Part shown: positions 40,160 to 52,825 of the stretch, piece by piece
Numbering within the stretch: the first letter of the stretch is position 1
Layout: each line of letters opens with the position of its first letter
Source: Acestrorhynchus altus
Taxonomy: Eukaryota > Chordata > Actinopteri > Characiformes > Acestrorhynchidae
NCBI GenBank assembly: GCA_034509495.1
Contig: CM067515.1
Location: 11,090,970 to 11,154,969 of the forward strand
Direction: 5' to 3'
DNA: 64,000 nt
Notes under the pieces: model-generated
Databases searched by the model: none
What the model saw: the letters and a program-made list of their open reading frames with translations, nothing else
What the model was told of the DNA's origin: nothing
Translations under genes and position numbers: made by a program

Positions 40160-43100
40160 CTCTCTTGTCCATACAGTGCACATATGGATACTATATACCA
40201 AGATAGCAACTATTTATTGGTAATAAGGTCAGCACACTGCTTGCCACAGCAGGTTCTTCCTTGAATTCTGTTGTGCATAATATCGAAACTTCTTTTTTAT
40301 TAAACTAGTCATTGAAATTAAATGTACATGACAGTAAGATTAGGAAACTCTAGAAAACTTGCTCAGTCCTTGTGGACTGCCAGGTTGGCCATCAGTGGGC
40401 CAATAGTGGATTGCCTAAATTGCTTTATGGATGAAACACAATATAGGACAGCCAATCAGAACAACAGTCATTAACACCATATATCTTAAAGGCACATTAA
40501 TGGAAACAACCTGTTTAATTGAAAGGGGTTAGCAAAGGGTCATTAAAGTAAACCAGTCCTGTTTGTGGTACAATCACTTCAATACATCATTATTAGTAAA
40601 ACTGCTGACATTTTATTGCAACCATTTACTCATTGCTTTGAACTGTGGATTAATTAAAAAATGTAGAAACTTAATCGTGATTAATTGCACTTAGAACTGA
40701 AGCTTTTAATCTTTGATGTTTGAATGTGAAAAGATTGACTTAATATTGGAGGTATCAATTACAATTATTCATTACATTAATCACAACTATATTCTGTAAT
40801 TGATCACAATTAACCGCAAGTTAAAATGATAGTACTCTTTGGGAGGGAGACAAAATACTTCTGTAGTGTGGTTTGCACATCTAGAGTTACTTGCTAGAGT
40901 GAACTGTCTTTATTATAATATTTCAGTGCAGTTCTGATGATTTCAAAATAGAATCTTAATTTGCTGAGTAAAAGCTTCAGGGAGAGGAACTGGTAGGAAT
41001 ACATTTCATAGTACTCACAAGAACCTTATATAAGCTACCTCTAGGTCCAATGCATACTGACTGAGTGAGTGACTGATTAATTCAGGGTTTTTTGGAAGTT
41101 ACAAAAAGAACAACACCTACAATAAATATGCAGCACAAAGAAATGTGTAGTAAAGCAAGCCTGTTTTTTTTAGCTGCAGTAGCTGCAAATAAGTAGCCAA
41201 CTTCATTCAATGAATTAAAGGCTGCGAATAAGGAGCTTCAGTGTCGACTCATTTAGTAGCATCAACGTAGGAATAGTTTGGCAAAAACCAGACCATGATG
41301 CTGTATGGATTAATAAAACAAATACAAAACTCTTCATCAGCCTTTATGCACAACCAAACGATGAATGATTTGAAGACCACACAATACATGATCAAATAAA
41401 TAAGAGGTATCACTGTTGTCTTTTTTTATTCTGAACTTGGAGACTAAACAACACACAATATGATGATGCACAATATGATATATGAAAATTTTCACAAAGT
41501 ATAAGGATAAAGTACTTAATTGTAACAACTTAAACACAACGTACTGTGTATTTTAATAGTAACCTTTGTTTGTGATGCTTCTGTGGCAAAATCTGAACAA
41601 GACTGTACTCTGTGGAGTGTCATCTTTATCACAGGGCAGTATGTCCCATCTTGGCAATGGCTAGAAATAGGTATAATGGCAGGGTGCAGAATTTCACTGT
41701 TAAAATTTACGATGGCAGTGGAGTTCATTATTAGGCTTTCAAAGTGGGTGGTAGGTGGGGAGAGGTTAGCCAATGGCACCCGGCTCCTGCCAACTAGTGC
41801 TTACATGGATGATATTACAACGTTGACTGCTACTCATGTACCTGGCAGCTAGTGGAGAAATCAAATTAAAATCTTAGGATGGCAAGGATGAAGGTTAAAT
41901 CTAGAAGTCGAGAAGTGTGTCAATTGGGAAAGGGTTTTCTGCAAGAAAGCTTTCTCATGGATTAGAGAGCAATTAAGACCAGTTAAGAGTTTAGGTCGAT
42001 GGTAAAGTGCATCATTAACTCCATTATGTCAGCATAGACCAGAATAAAACCAAAATCATAGACCAGATCAGATCATAAACAGCCACAACATCTTTAATTG
42101 AACTTGCACTGACCTATTGCTACAATATGTGTACACATAGTGTGTAGAGGCTTACAGCTGCCGATACCAGTGATCCCTGTGTGTGATGTCCATTCCCCTG
42201 CAGGTTGAAGCCAGAACCTTGTGCCTTTATTGATTTTAGCAAATGAGTGAATGTTATTTCTTTTTTTCTTGCCCTTGTTTAGTTTAATAATCCAAGGATT
42301 GTGTTTTGACTGCATGCACTAAAAACATTGCAGTGTTTCCACTTTAGTTGGAAAAATAACACCTAAGCTTATTCAAATGAGTCATCTGATGCCAATCCCA
42401 GCACAGCCACTACCAGCCAGAGCTACTGATGCAGTGATGGATGGGGAAGTGTTGCTGGTGAAGTGTTCATGTAAAGCAGATTGATGTTCTTCAGAGGAGC
42501 CAGTCAATGTATCAGCACAGGAGGTGCTCAGATTAGTTTGAGGGAGGTTTCAGGAGTTAAGTGACCTTTTACAATAAAATCTATTCCTAGTTTGTCAGAC
42601 CTTATATGGAGATTAATTAATTAATTATTAATTAATTATTCTACTTACCTTCCTATGGCGTCCAATATGATGATGCATTATTGTCACTAAGGAAAATGTA
42701 TGTATGAATTAATGAAATTACATTTATATATTGCCTTTCTAGATAACCAAGGACACTTTGCAATCAGCACTCTACACAATCACACTCCAGTGAGTAGCTG
42801 CCAATTGTACACAATGTATTCTCTACCAAAAATATCTGTCCACCTGGAGGACTGCATCGACCATTAGGGGAGGGTTCACCCAGGACAGAGTGCCAATCCA
42901 TATCTCAGCATACAGACAAACACTCATACTTATACAACAGGGAAAACTAGAGCCGCCAATTCATGAAATCCACACTCATGAGGTTGACTCCAGTGTTCTT
43001 CAGATTTCCCATACCCTGGATCTGTATCTTTGTGATATGGCAAAACAGAGGATTTACAGCATGAAGGCCATCCTTTAAAAAATTGCAGGAAATATTTGAT

Positions 43101-46100
43101 GCCATCATGTGAACCTAGATCAACCTAGATTGTGCAGTCTATCCCAAGAAGATCTGGGGCTGTTATGAGAGTGGATATCCAGAACAGGGCATTCAGATTG
43201 TACTGTAATCATGAGTGGATATGTAAATCCCTCTGTATGTATTAACTAATAGCATAGATGACCATATATGAGTTACAGACCACAGCATTTACCTCCCACA
43301 CAAGAGGAATGGAAACCTGAAGACCTTTGTCTTTTTCATGGCTGCATTTTTAAACTCCCAGACATTGTTGAAAGCTCAGATGTGACCATTGCTGCTGTCA
43401 GTAATTATTCCAAATTTAGTGGATTTTCATACTATGCTTCATATTTTCACATATGCTGACGAAGATGCAGATTGCACAAGAAAGTACGTGAGGAAAGTAA
43501 ATGACAGTTGTTACATTGTCCTAAGAACAATGGCCAGGATGCTTAAGAATAAAGTGCCCTGCACATTTGTAACCCACATCGTCCGCTGGCTAGCAGCATA
43601 AACTGGCACCTTGGGGAACTGGACAAAAGAAATAATGCATTCTCAAAAGTGCAACTTACCACAAGGGCATAATATAAGGCTGAAAAGAGGGAAGTGTCCA
43701 GTGGTGAGAGGTGAAAGATAGCTCTGGGATAGGAAAGTACAGATTTTGAAAAATGGGGCTATAGGTTCCACAAAGCAATATAGAAAATGATAAAAACCAA
43801 GGCTTTATGATGCTTTTGTGAATCTCCTTAAGCAGTGCTTCTTCACTTCCCCCCCCAAGTCCCCCTAGGCCACATTTTTGCCATTTTCCTAAGTGTTGTG
43901 TAAGATGTTGTAAAAAAAAGAGGTCTCTCAGAAAGAATTTGAGAAATACTGTCCTTGCATGTACCTTCCTCTCACTGAAAGACCTTTATATAAGTTCAAT
44001 GTACATAGATGAACCCCTTAAAATCCCAGCTAAATTGCACCTGAAAGGCCTATACTCACAAAATATGTTTTCTCTGAGCAAAGCCATTCACACCAAATGC
44101 GGTGTGTCAGACAGCAATAATGTGAGTTATGCTCTCCACCAATTTCTGCAATTGGTATGGTAACAGCCAGGTGTTACTACTGACAACTGTGTCTCCAAGT
44201 TCTGTTCAACAACAGATTAGACTCTGTGTAGAAGCTTTCCTAAAATTTAATGTGTTAAAGAACTTTTTTCTTTCAGTCTTCCAAAAAGCTGTGAGAGGAC
44301 CTGTCTCAAATCTTCTATTTAGTGCATTTTGTAGGTTTCAAAATAAAATTTAAATTCAGTAAGTAGTAGTAGTGCCCTGTGTAGGGAGCTTTATGTGATT
44401 ACAATTGTGGAGACAAAACATTAGGTGGGTTTCTGCACACCGTTTTTAGGGACACAACTCAACGGTAGTGTGAAATTAAACCTCATACCACAGTTGCTTC
44501 CGGAACAAATTCTGGCCACTTGTGTTTTTTTTCCTTTATTGAAAAATCATATCCATCCATTTCATACATTTGGTGTGAAAGATTTAATGCAAAATAAAAG
44601 TTGCTTTGTTTTTGGTATGTAATGGCCTTAAGGCTTATTATTCTGTAATTACAGAGACTACAGTGCAAATGCACTGGATTTTTCCTCCTGATGTAATGTC
44701 ATGCTGAAATCAAGAATCTAAGGAAAGCTCTAGTTTACAGAATTTCAGTGCTACCACAGTGACAGAATTTGTTGATGAAGAGAAGGTAGCTCTAAAAATA
44801 ATGATCAGCTGTGGTAAATACTGGGTGCTGCTCAACTGATAGGACTTTGGCTAAGATCACAATTTTATCGGTTCAGAATCACCACAGCTTAGTCTTAGTT
44901 ATGCGTCCTCCTGTCATATGGTGCTACCAAGCTTGTAGGGTGAAGGCTAACACATGCCTCCTCTGAGAAATAAAGTCATTTGCATGTGCTGTTAATGTAG
45001 CGTCTTTGGGAGCCAGGGAAGGAGAACTTGCACTCTCCATGCCAATGGATGTACCACTCAGGAGCCTTCAGAAATTCTTGTGAAGGGATGATTTTAGCTG
45101 AGGTCAGCCAGTTTAATACAGCAGCCTTAGAGCACCATGATGGAACAACAGAAAAAGTTTTGTTCTTAAAACAAATTCTAACATTGTAAAACCAATGTAC
45201 ATTGTTAATCTCAGGACTCCACATATACTGGGGCATCAAAGGAGCATTCAGGTACACGGTGTTCTAGATTGTACCTACATTAAAGTCAACTATACTGACT
45301 GGGTATTATACACAGCCAAATATCACCAAAGCACTCTGTAATATTAACGCATGCTAGTGTAGCTAGTGTAGGATATGTCATAGTGGTGTAGAGGACCACT
45401 GCAGATAAATTAGACAGGTGTGGATATCAAGGCAGCTCACTGAGAATATTCTACAAACAGGTCTTGCTCATGGTAACAGAAGGGTCTGTTAATGGGAATG
45501 AATCCTACAACATCTCAAGAACACAGCAAAATACACATAATCCACAACGCACATTTAAGGTTTCACTATACCAATGAAGAATGTATTTGATGGCCACCAT
45601 TCCAGTGTTTTTCCAATCCATTCGGCATCAGCTGCCTCGCACCTGTTCCTAGACACTACCAGGCCTAACTCCTGCCCTTAATGGCTAAAATTATAAATGC
45701 CTATTAATTATGAAGTTAATTCATAATCAATAATATTTACTAGAACATTGAGATAATTAGAGATTAGTTACAGTATCCTTTTGAATACGTACACAATTTC
45801 TCAAAATTAAAAAAAAATGAAGTTATCACTCTTCTCACAACATGTGGAAAATGCCCTGTGATGTTGCGTAGGCAGCAGTTTGATAAGATGATGTGATTGG
45901 TCCCATGTGACATGAAGGAAACACATGTTGTCCTTCATCCTGATAGGCTGCATGGTATTACTCTCTCTAGCGCAACCTTAAGACAACAGTGGATAAAAAT
46001 GTGCATAGCTTTAAGTTATGTTGCAGTATGAAAATGGCTCTGACTGAGAAACTACCAAACTTGGACAGAAGAACAATCACTTTCCTCCTGGCTGTTGGCT

Positions 46101-46690
46101 TGGGCTTACTGTTCTAGGAAAAAGATTCAGGTGCAGGTTCATTGATCTTTGGAATTACTTTATACTTACATACAAAAGTGCAAAAAGTGGTTTTACTGTG
46201 GCATTTCTCTAAAGAGTACTACAGAAAAAGGTCTCTGTTTATAAGAAGACTAATAAACCACTGGAACCACGTGGAAGATTGCTGTTATTAATAAATAGAT
46301 CCCACTGAATAAAATTTTGGTACAACAAAGAAATGAATCTAAGCATCTTAATTTCTAATACAATATTTTGTCAAATTTTAAATGTTTTTAAGCAAATTTG
46401 AGATTAGAATCTTCAAGCTTTGGTTGTTCGTCTTAATGATAAACTTTATTTACCGCAACTGTTAATTGCAATTATTATTAAGACTTACAGCAAGAATTTG
46501 TGCATTGTTTACTTTGCAACTGGCAATTTGGCAGACTGAAACTTTAAACGACTGACGCTGGAGAAATGATGTATATGATGACGAAGGTAGTGTATGTATC
46601 AGCCCGTAAGCCTTGGGATCTATTAGTTTAAGTAGAGGAAACATCTGGCTTTGGAAAAGATGAGGGATTATATTTTTCTCAAGAAGCCAG
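40160..46690. other. Intergenic, AT-rich, no recognised gene
   Basis: Only short open frames without protein character. It includes a small palindromic run ATTAATTAATTATTAATTAA near 42615 and the possible repeat at 42715. Confidence 0.45.
42715..43010. repeat. Possible dispersed retroelement-like repeat
   Basis: TACATTTATATATTGCCTTTCT, ACACTTTGCAATCAGCACTC and GACAGAGTGCCAATCCATAT resemble a repeat common in fish genomes. Recognised only by general likeness. Confidence 0.35.
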
Positions 46691-46727
46691 TAATTAGGGC
46701 CAATTTACTGGATACTCCATGAGCAAC

Positions 46728-46730
<3 letters not shown>

Positions 46731-46779
<49 letters not shown>
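46731..46779. repeat. (GT)n microsatellite
   Basis: About 24 uninterrupted GT units. Confidence 0.95.
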
Positions 46780-47670
46780 CAGTGTGAGGGTTTTGTATTT
46801 TTGATTGGAAACACTCTGGACTGTATGCTTATGTTGTGCAGAAGCTGGGTTCAAAAGCAGGGCATGATGACCACAGAAAGGCTTTGCATTACTTTGCATA
46901 AGGGCATTTTAACTGATTCTCAGATTACTCCCCACTTTGCATCCAGTGCCTTGTCTGTAGGCCACCTCAAGATCACATGGAACTCCAAATGATATAAAAC
47001 AGATCTATAGCCATGTCTGATTAACCTCATTTAAACATGCTCGCTGTATGTTTTATTGCATGTAAATCAGTCAGTAGCCTGAAGTGGTGGAGGGTGCACA
47101 TTGTAATTACACTGGTGTCCACTAGAGGGTCTTTGAGGAGTGTGTATCGATAAGCTGCAGGTAAGTGAAGTTCAAGAATCTGTTATTGGCTGAAGGAGTA
47201 GAAGGTACATTGGCTGTAATGGACATATCTGCTCTCAGTTACTCTATCGTGATCTAAATCAGGAACAATGTGTAGCTGTATTTTTTCATACCTTTCTTAC
47301 TACCTGCAGAGCTGTGTCAGAGAAAGTCAGATATTTATATCCGAATCTGTGCTTTTTCACCCCCCTCCTTTCATTTTTCCGACAGAAGAAAGTAGGAATG
47401 CTGACCAAGAGCAGGTCACAATAATCTAAGGATGCCAGCAATACTAAATCTTCTGTGTTGATGTTTAAGGTTAATAAAGCAAGGAGTTAGATCAAGAATG
47501 TGCAAATGGAGCACCATAGCCTATATCTTTCCATAAAATAGTCCCAGATTAAATCATTGCTTAGCTGTGCTGAGGCATTTCAATATTTGGCCTGTGAGAG
47601 AGGGATGAAGGACTAAAGAGAAAATGAGAAAGATAGAAATTTTTAATTTCTCTAAGAATGGACATTTAGG

Positions 47671-47713
47671 CAGCCGCAGCTCTTTGGTTGGGGAGCCAGG
47701 TTTGTGACTGGTC

Positions 47714-47766
<53 letters not shown>

Positions 47767-47830
47767 GGTTAAATGTGGAGTACAAATTCCCCTGTGTGCA
47801 GCACAGTGGGTCTATAGGCACATATAACTT
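47671..47830 (+). mobile_element. SINE copy C, internally deleted and expanded by (GT)n
   Basis: The head (CAGCCGCAGCTCTTTGGTTG) passes straight to the tail (TCACTAGTGTGTGTG); the B-box region is missing. A (GT)n run at 47717-47763 has grown from the tail, followed by GGTTAAATGTGGAGTACAAA as in copy A. Confidence 0.65.
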
Positions 47831-48015
47831 CATGTTAATTTATATGTGGATATTAAACTATTAAGATAATTTATATGTTTGTTAGTTTAGTTTGATGTTT
47901 TGAAAGAAACATCTATTTTGTTGACATGACTGACTGAAAGTCATTCCCTTTAGAACTGTTGCTTTGCATTTTCATTGTTATTTCTAATATTGAAGTGCAT
48001 TTCTTGTACATTTGT

Positions 48016-48180
48016 GCCAGGCATGGCCTGGTGGTTAAGAAAGGCCTTATGAGTGAAAGGTCGCCGGTTTGATTCCCTGAACTGGCAGGTCATGTTTGAA
48101 GTGCCCTTGAGCAAGGCATTTAACCCTGCTACTCCCCGAGAGCTGTAGATAGGTTTGCCATCCTCTTCAGGCATTTGTTG
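48016..48180 (+). mobile_element. SINE copy D, truncated
   Basis: GGCCTGGTGGTTAAGAAAGG, the B box GGTTTGATTCC at 48066-48076 and the body GTGCCCTTGAGCAAGGCATT match copy A. The 3' tail is missing. Confidence 0.7.
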
Positions 48181-48199
48181 ACAGATGCATTTTGCCAAG

Positions 48200-51100
48200 A
48201 AATACAGAAGTAGCATTGGAAAGGAAAGAAACTTGTGGATTGAGGTAATCTTACTGGATTTTATACAAGTATCACTCAGGCCATGCAGCGTTAAACAGTT
48301 CTGGAGTGCTATAGCAGTGTTCCAACCCAGAGTAGGAATGATAGATTGAAAATTGCAGTATTAAAACAATGAAGCTGTTATTTTAAGGGACACATTTTTA
48401 TAATGTTGCTTTAACTAGAATTAAATATTGTCAAGAGATTTTTTTTGTATTTAGTATATTTTTAATTAAATTTTCAGTTGATTTTCAAACAAAATTTCAT
48501 TTGATCTGCATTTTTTTGTGGTCCTGAGTCAAAAAAAATTCACTTTTACTCCACTGTAATAAAGCCAAATTGGTCTTAAACAATAATAGAGACGCCATTC
48601 TCCCTGTTATAGTTAGTTCAAAGGGTTCAGTGGGTTCAACTGAGGATTTGGTACACATGTGCAGATACAACACCAGTAATACCATTGTTGCAATAGCACA
48701 ATGCCATTTTCAGATGTTTTCCAGGACTGCTCCAGTCCCATATAAATGCCTGTTTTTTTGTAGCAAGAAGCCTTAAGTTCAGCTCTGTCCTCATCACTCA
48801 CACTCATTGTTCTAACATGGTCCTGTGCCAACCTATAGGTCTACACATAAAACCGAGTGCTAGTTGACATAACAGAAAAGAAATGTCAGTGGCAGTAACC
48901 TATAAAGGCCAATCCCAAGTCGTCAGGTACTACAGTAGACAGTCTGGTCTCAATCAGCAGGAGGGAAGATATGAACATCATACAAGGTCTGCACATGTGG
49001 CCAGATGCTGCTGATGTAGCACTTTTACAGATGGCCTAGTGAGGGTGACTACTATACAGGGCTTGCCTTGAAAGAGCAAAAAGACCACTTTAAAAGACCA
49101 CCAATTCCAACTTCTTCTATGCTGAATCAGTTTTAAGTGTGGGAGAATGCTTCACATAAAGCCGTCCAATACTTGTTGGCAAGTATATTAAGCATAATAT
49201 GAAATCAATTGCTCTTTCATTATGTCCATTCTCCCATGTTTTGCATGACCATTAAAGAATAATTTGGCTAAAAATCAGTTTTCCCCCTAACCCAAAATGC
49301 TTGTTGCCCAAATTCTGCTTCTTCAGTTGAAGCTAAAAATCTTAAGAAACACTTGAATAACAATCAATAGTGATACCATTATTTTCTGTTAGTTCAGGGT
49401 GATAAACATCTTTTAGCTGACAAAAACACATGCTTAGAACCCAAAATCTCCATTTGCTGTCAGTTACATGCCAGATTTTATGCTTCACTTCTCCAGATCA
49501 GAGTAACCAACAGACATCTCACATCAAACTGTTAGACTCACCCTATCTAAGTATGATCTCATCGTGGTGTTTCATCATTCTGTGATGAAAAATCAGATGA
49601 AATTCAGATTCTAAAATTCACTCCTTTCCAACTGAATTAAGTTACAGTGCATGTTTACTGCTCTGTCCTTGCCCTGTATGCAGACTCTGGATGATCAATT
49701 TCCAACAGGATTTCTGAGAGTATTTTTAGTCCTAATGAGCAAAAAAAAAAAAAACACATGCAAAACACTTTGTGTCCAAAATACGTTTTTTATTTATTAT
49801 TTAGCATTTTTATATTTCATGTTTATTTGCTATCCCTTTGCTTGTTTAATGCAGTGAAGTTCCCCACTGCAGGAATAATAAAGGATTATCTTATCTTAAT
49901 TCAAAAGTTTTATACTTTCAACAATATAAAATCACTTTCTGGTGTGTATAACATAAAATATTCTGTTCATTGTACCACATTAGTTTTAACATATAAGAAA
50001 ATTATGTATTATGGACAAATGTTTTGGGACACTCATTCACTATTTCTTCCAAAAGTATTTAAAAAGTTGATCCTGCTGTTGGTGGAGTAAATATACTGTC
50101 CACTGAAGCTTTTTAATTAGGTTTAGAAGCATCTTTCTGAGGTTTTGATTACATCCAGTGACAAGAATATATGAGATGAGGATGTTCTATTATTCAACAG
50201 CTCAATGTTGGGGGGGTTATACTCCTGTAGCCCATGCATGATATTAGACATGATGCCAATAGGTTCATCTGTGTTTATCTGCTTTAAAGAGTCCTATTCT
50301 ATTGGCAATAATTCTCTACAGGGAATAGATTGACAAGCTGTGTGTGTACAATTGCACATCTATGTCAGCAGTTGGTGAATGCATTCATTTAAAGGGGTTT
50401 GACAAACATTTGGGCACATCAAAATGAGACATAATTAAAAGTGACTATTAATAGATAACCACTGTACGTTATTTATCATATACTCACCATCAAAAAAATA
50501 GCTGCATAAAGAGTGACACAAAGAAAGATTGCAGTGCTATTCAGAGGGAATATGAAGGCTATCAGGAACAATATATGATAAAAAAAATGTATATATGGGC
50601 AATGTTGATTGATTTACACATACAGAACTAGTGTATCTCAATAATGCCAGATGGTAGATGATAAAAAGTAGGTCCACTTGTTGCAGGACTTTAACATAAC
50701 ATTAGGCTCCTTGTATGAAATGTGGTAATGCTTACCATGACACCAGGCCATCTAGTGCTGAACACGTTACATCCACACATGCTTAACTTTCTGGCATGAC
50801 AAAGTTGCTATCTGTTGATAACGTGTGTATAATAGTATAACTGTAACAGATTTGTGAATGGCACTGCAAAACATGCAAAAAAACTGGCAACATGCAAAAA
50901 TAAGATAAATGCTCCGTTCCTCAATCTTCTAACTTTTGACTGCAGTGAAAATGTTGTGGGCCTTGATGTTAACATTAAATTCTGTGGACCACAGTGGAGC
51001 GTTATGGAACAGATGTTCTGTTTCTTGTAGTATTTTTAGCTCTAATTCCTTTGTTGTGTGTTGAGAAGCAGAGGTGCATTTCATCCTCAGTGCAAACCCT

Positions 51101-51530
51101 TAAAATCTGAGTCAGCGATGACTCATAGCACACTTATATTCCATACAGTGCACTTGAAGGCATTACAAAGCAACATTTTGCAGCACTTCTGTGCCACTAC
51201 ACTCACGGTGAGTGAGAGCAGAGATCACATCCTAAACATATTGAAATCGATGTTTCAGACAGTGAGGAGGCTCTAAGACAAACCCAGTCCCTCAGCCGCA
51301 AGTAGAATCTCAAAATCTGTAATTCAAAGGTCATTTAGGGGTAATTAAATTATGTACTCTTATCACATCAACATCATGAACATAAAAAAAAAGCTTTTTC
51401 CAAAATTGAAAACTGAGAAATGTCAGCATTTCAGGGAAACAGCAAGACTTCTAAACACCCACAGCTTAGATTTTGGCTTTGGTTGATGAGAGACGAGTTG
51501 TTCTTCGTGGTCATGTTGACAGTTTAGCTC
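48200..51530. other. Intergenic, no recognised gene
   Basis: Apart from the DNA element at 50010-50420 nothing is recognised. Confidence 0.45.
50010..50420 (+). mobile_element. TGTCCAAATG DNA element, plus orientation
   Basis: Left end TATGGACAAATGTTTTGGGA, interior CAGCTCAATGTTGGGGGGGT and AATAGGTTCATCTG, right end GGTTTGACAAACATTTGGGC. The two ends are inverted partners. The most complete copy of the family in the window. Confidence 0.7.
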
Positions 51531-51537
51531 TTGCCTT

Positions 51538-51590
51538 TGTGTGTGTGTGTGTGTGTGTGTGCGTGCGTGCGTGCGTGTGTGCGCGTGTGC

Positions 51591-51627
<37 letters not shown>
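51538..51627. repeat. (GT)n with GCGT/GCGC interruptions
   Basis: Alternating purine-pyrimidine throughout for about 90 bp, including GCGTGCGTGCGTGCGTGTG and GCGCGTGTGCGCG. Such sequence can adopt left-handed Z-DNA. Confidence 0.95.
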
Positions 51628-51631
<4 letters not shown>

Positions 51632-52304
51632 TGTCCATCATTCAAAGGCATCACATGTAAACTTAACCAGATTTACAGCAGTAAGCTTTGATTGAAGCAC
51701 TTAAATTAGACATGGACATATGAAGTCTGGGGAGATGGAGATGGGACAGATAGCTCACAGATGTTCCTCTGGAAGATTTATTTCAGAAACAAACAGCCTG
51801 GGAAGATATGGAGGAAAAATGATGGAAATGTATGGAATACTGCCGAATAGTCATCCAGACTGGTTTTCCTCTACACTCTTCAGTAACACCAGTGAAATTA
51901 CTAATACATGTAGCAATAGTCAAAGAGCTGGTTGTCTGTCTTTTGATAAAGTATGACTTTACACATAAATGATGTCTTCTTGCCTGCAAATTATAGAAAG
52001 TGTTCTTTTAATACACATGATGTCACGTCAGCAGGGACAGGGGGCCTATGACAGCAATGTAGGATGAGGCCCAAAACCAGTAAGTTAACACCATTCTGGC
52101 AATTTTGGACAAAACGCATAGCCAGCCTTACACTGCAGTAGCAATGTTAGATGAGGCCAATTCAACACATCTATTTCTATGATATATAACTTAGCTGATG
52201 CTGTTTTTCTATAGTGTCTTTCTGTAATATGACCTGCTTATGATTATATCATGAGAACCTGTGGCCATGCCAGAACCCAGAAGGAGAGAGGATTGGGTGC
52301 AAAA

Positions 52305-52370
52305 TCATTACTCAAAATGGTTCTGGAGGCAGCTCTGTCTCTGAGGCAGCAGAAATATAATTGGTTCAAA
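52305..52370 (+). repeat. Inverted repeat arm A flanking the gypsy array
   Basis: GTGCAAAATCATTACTCAAA and the following GGCAGCTCTGTCTCTGAGGC recur in reverse complement at about 55660-55735. The two arms sit outside the two ends of the gypsy array. Confidence 0.65.
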
Positions 52371-52616
52371 GAATTACTGTCACACTTCCTGTCATCTCTC
52401 CAGAAAATACGGACTCCATTTCCCACGATAATCCTGCCAAAAATACCTCTGCCAATAACGTTGTTTCCTGACCCCTTACAGGTCCTGATTACTGATCCAT
52501 TTATATTGCATATATATATGTTATATATTATCCCTGTATATATATATATACATACATTTCTTTGTTCTTTTGTCTCTTGTAGCATTGCTCAGCATACCTA
52601 CTCTCTGTCAGTTTGA

Positions 52617-52825
52617 CCTCGTTTTGACCTTGTTTATGCCTGCCCCATTGTTTGGATACTCTGGTTTTGGACTCTTGCCTGTTTTTGCTCTTTTGACTAT
52701 TGGTATGTTCTGCTGGTTTGGATTTGCTCTCTCATTGCTGACTTGGACTGTTTTTGTGTAAACCCATTAATAAAGCCTCTTGCTCTTTTACTCTGCGCTT
52801 GTCTCACTTCTGTCCGGTCCTGACA
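52617..52825 (+). mobile_element. Ty3/gypsy-like LTR 3' part, first copy
   Basis: Runs from CTCGTTTTGACCTTGTTTAT through a polyadenylation signal (ATTAATAAAGCC near 52766-52777) to the end GTCCTGACA. It repeats at 54900-55106. The 5' limit of the LTR is not clear. Confidence 0.7.
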
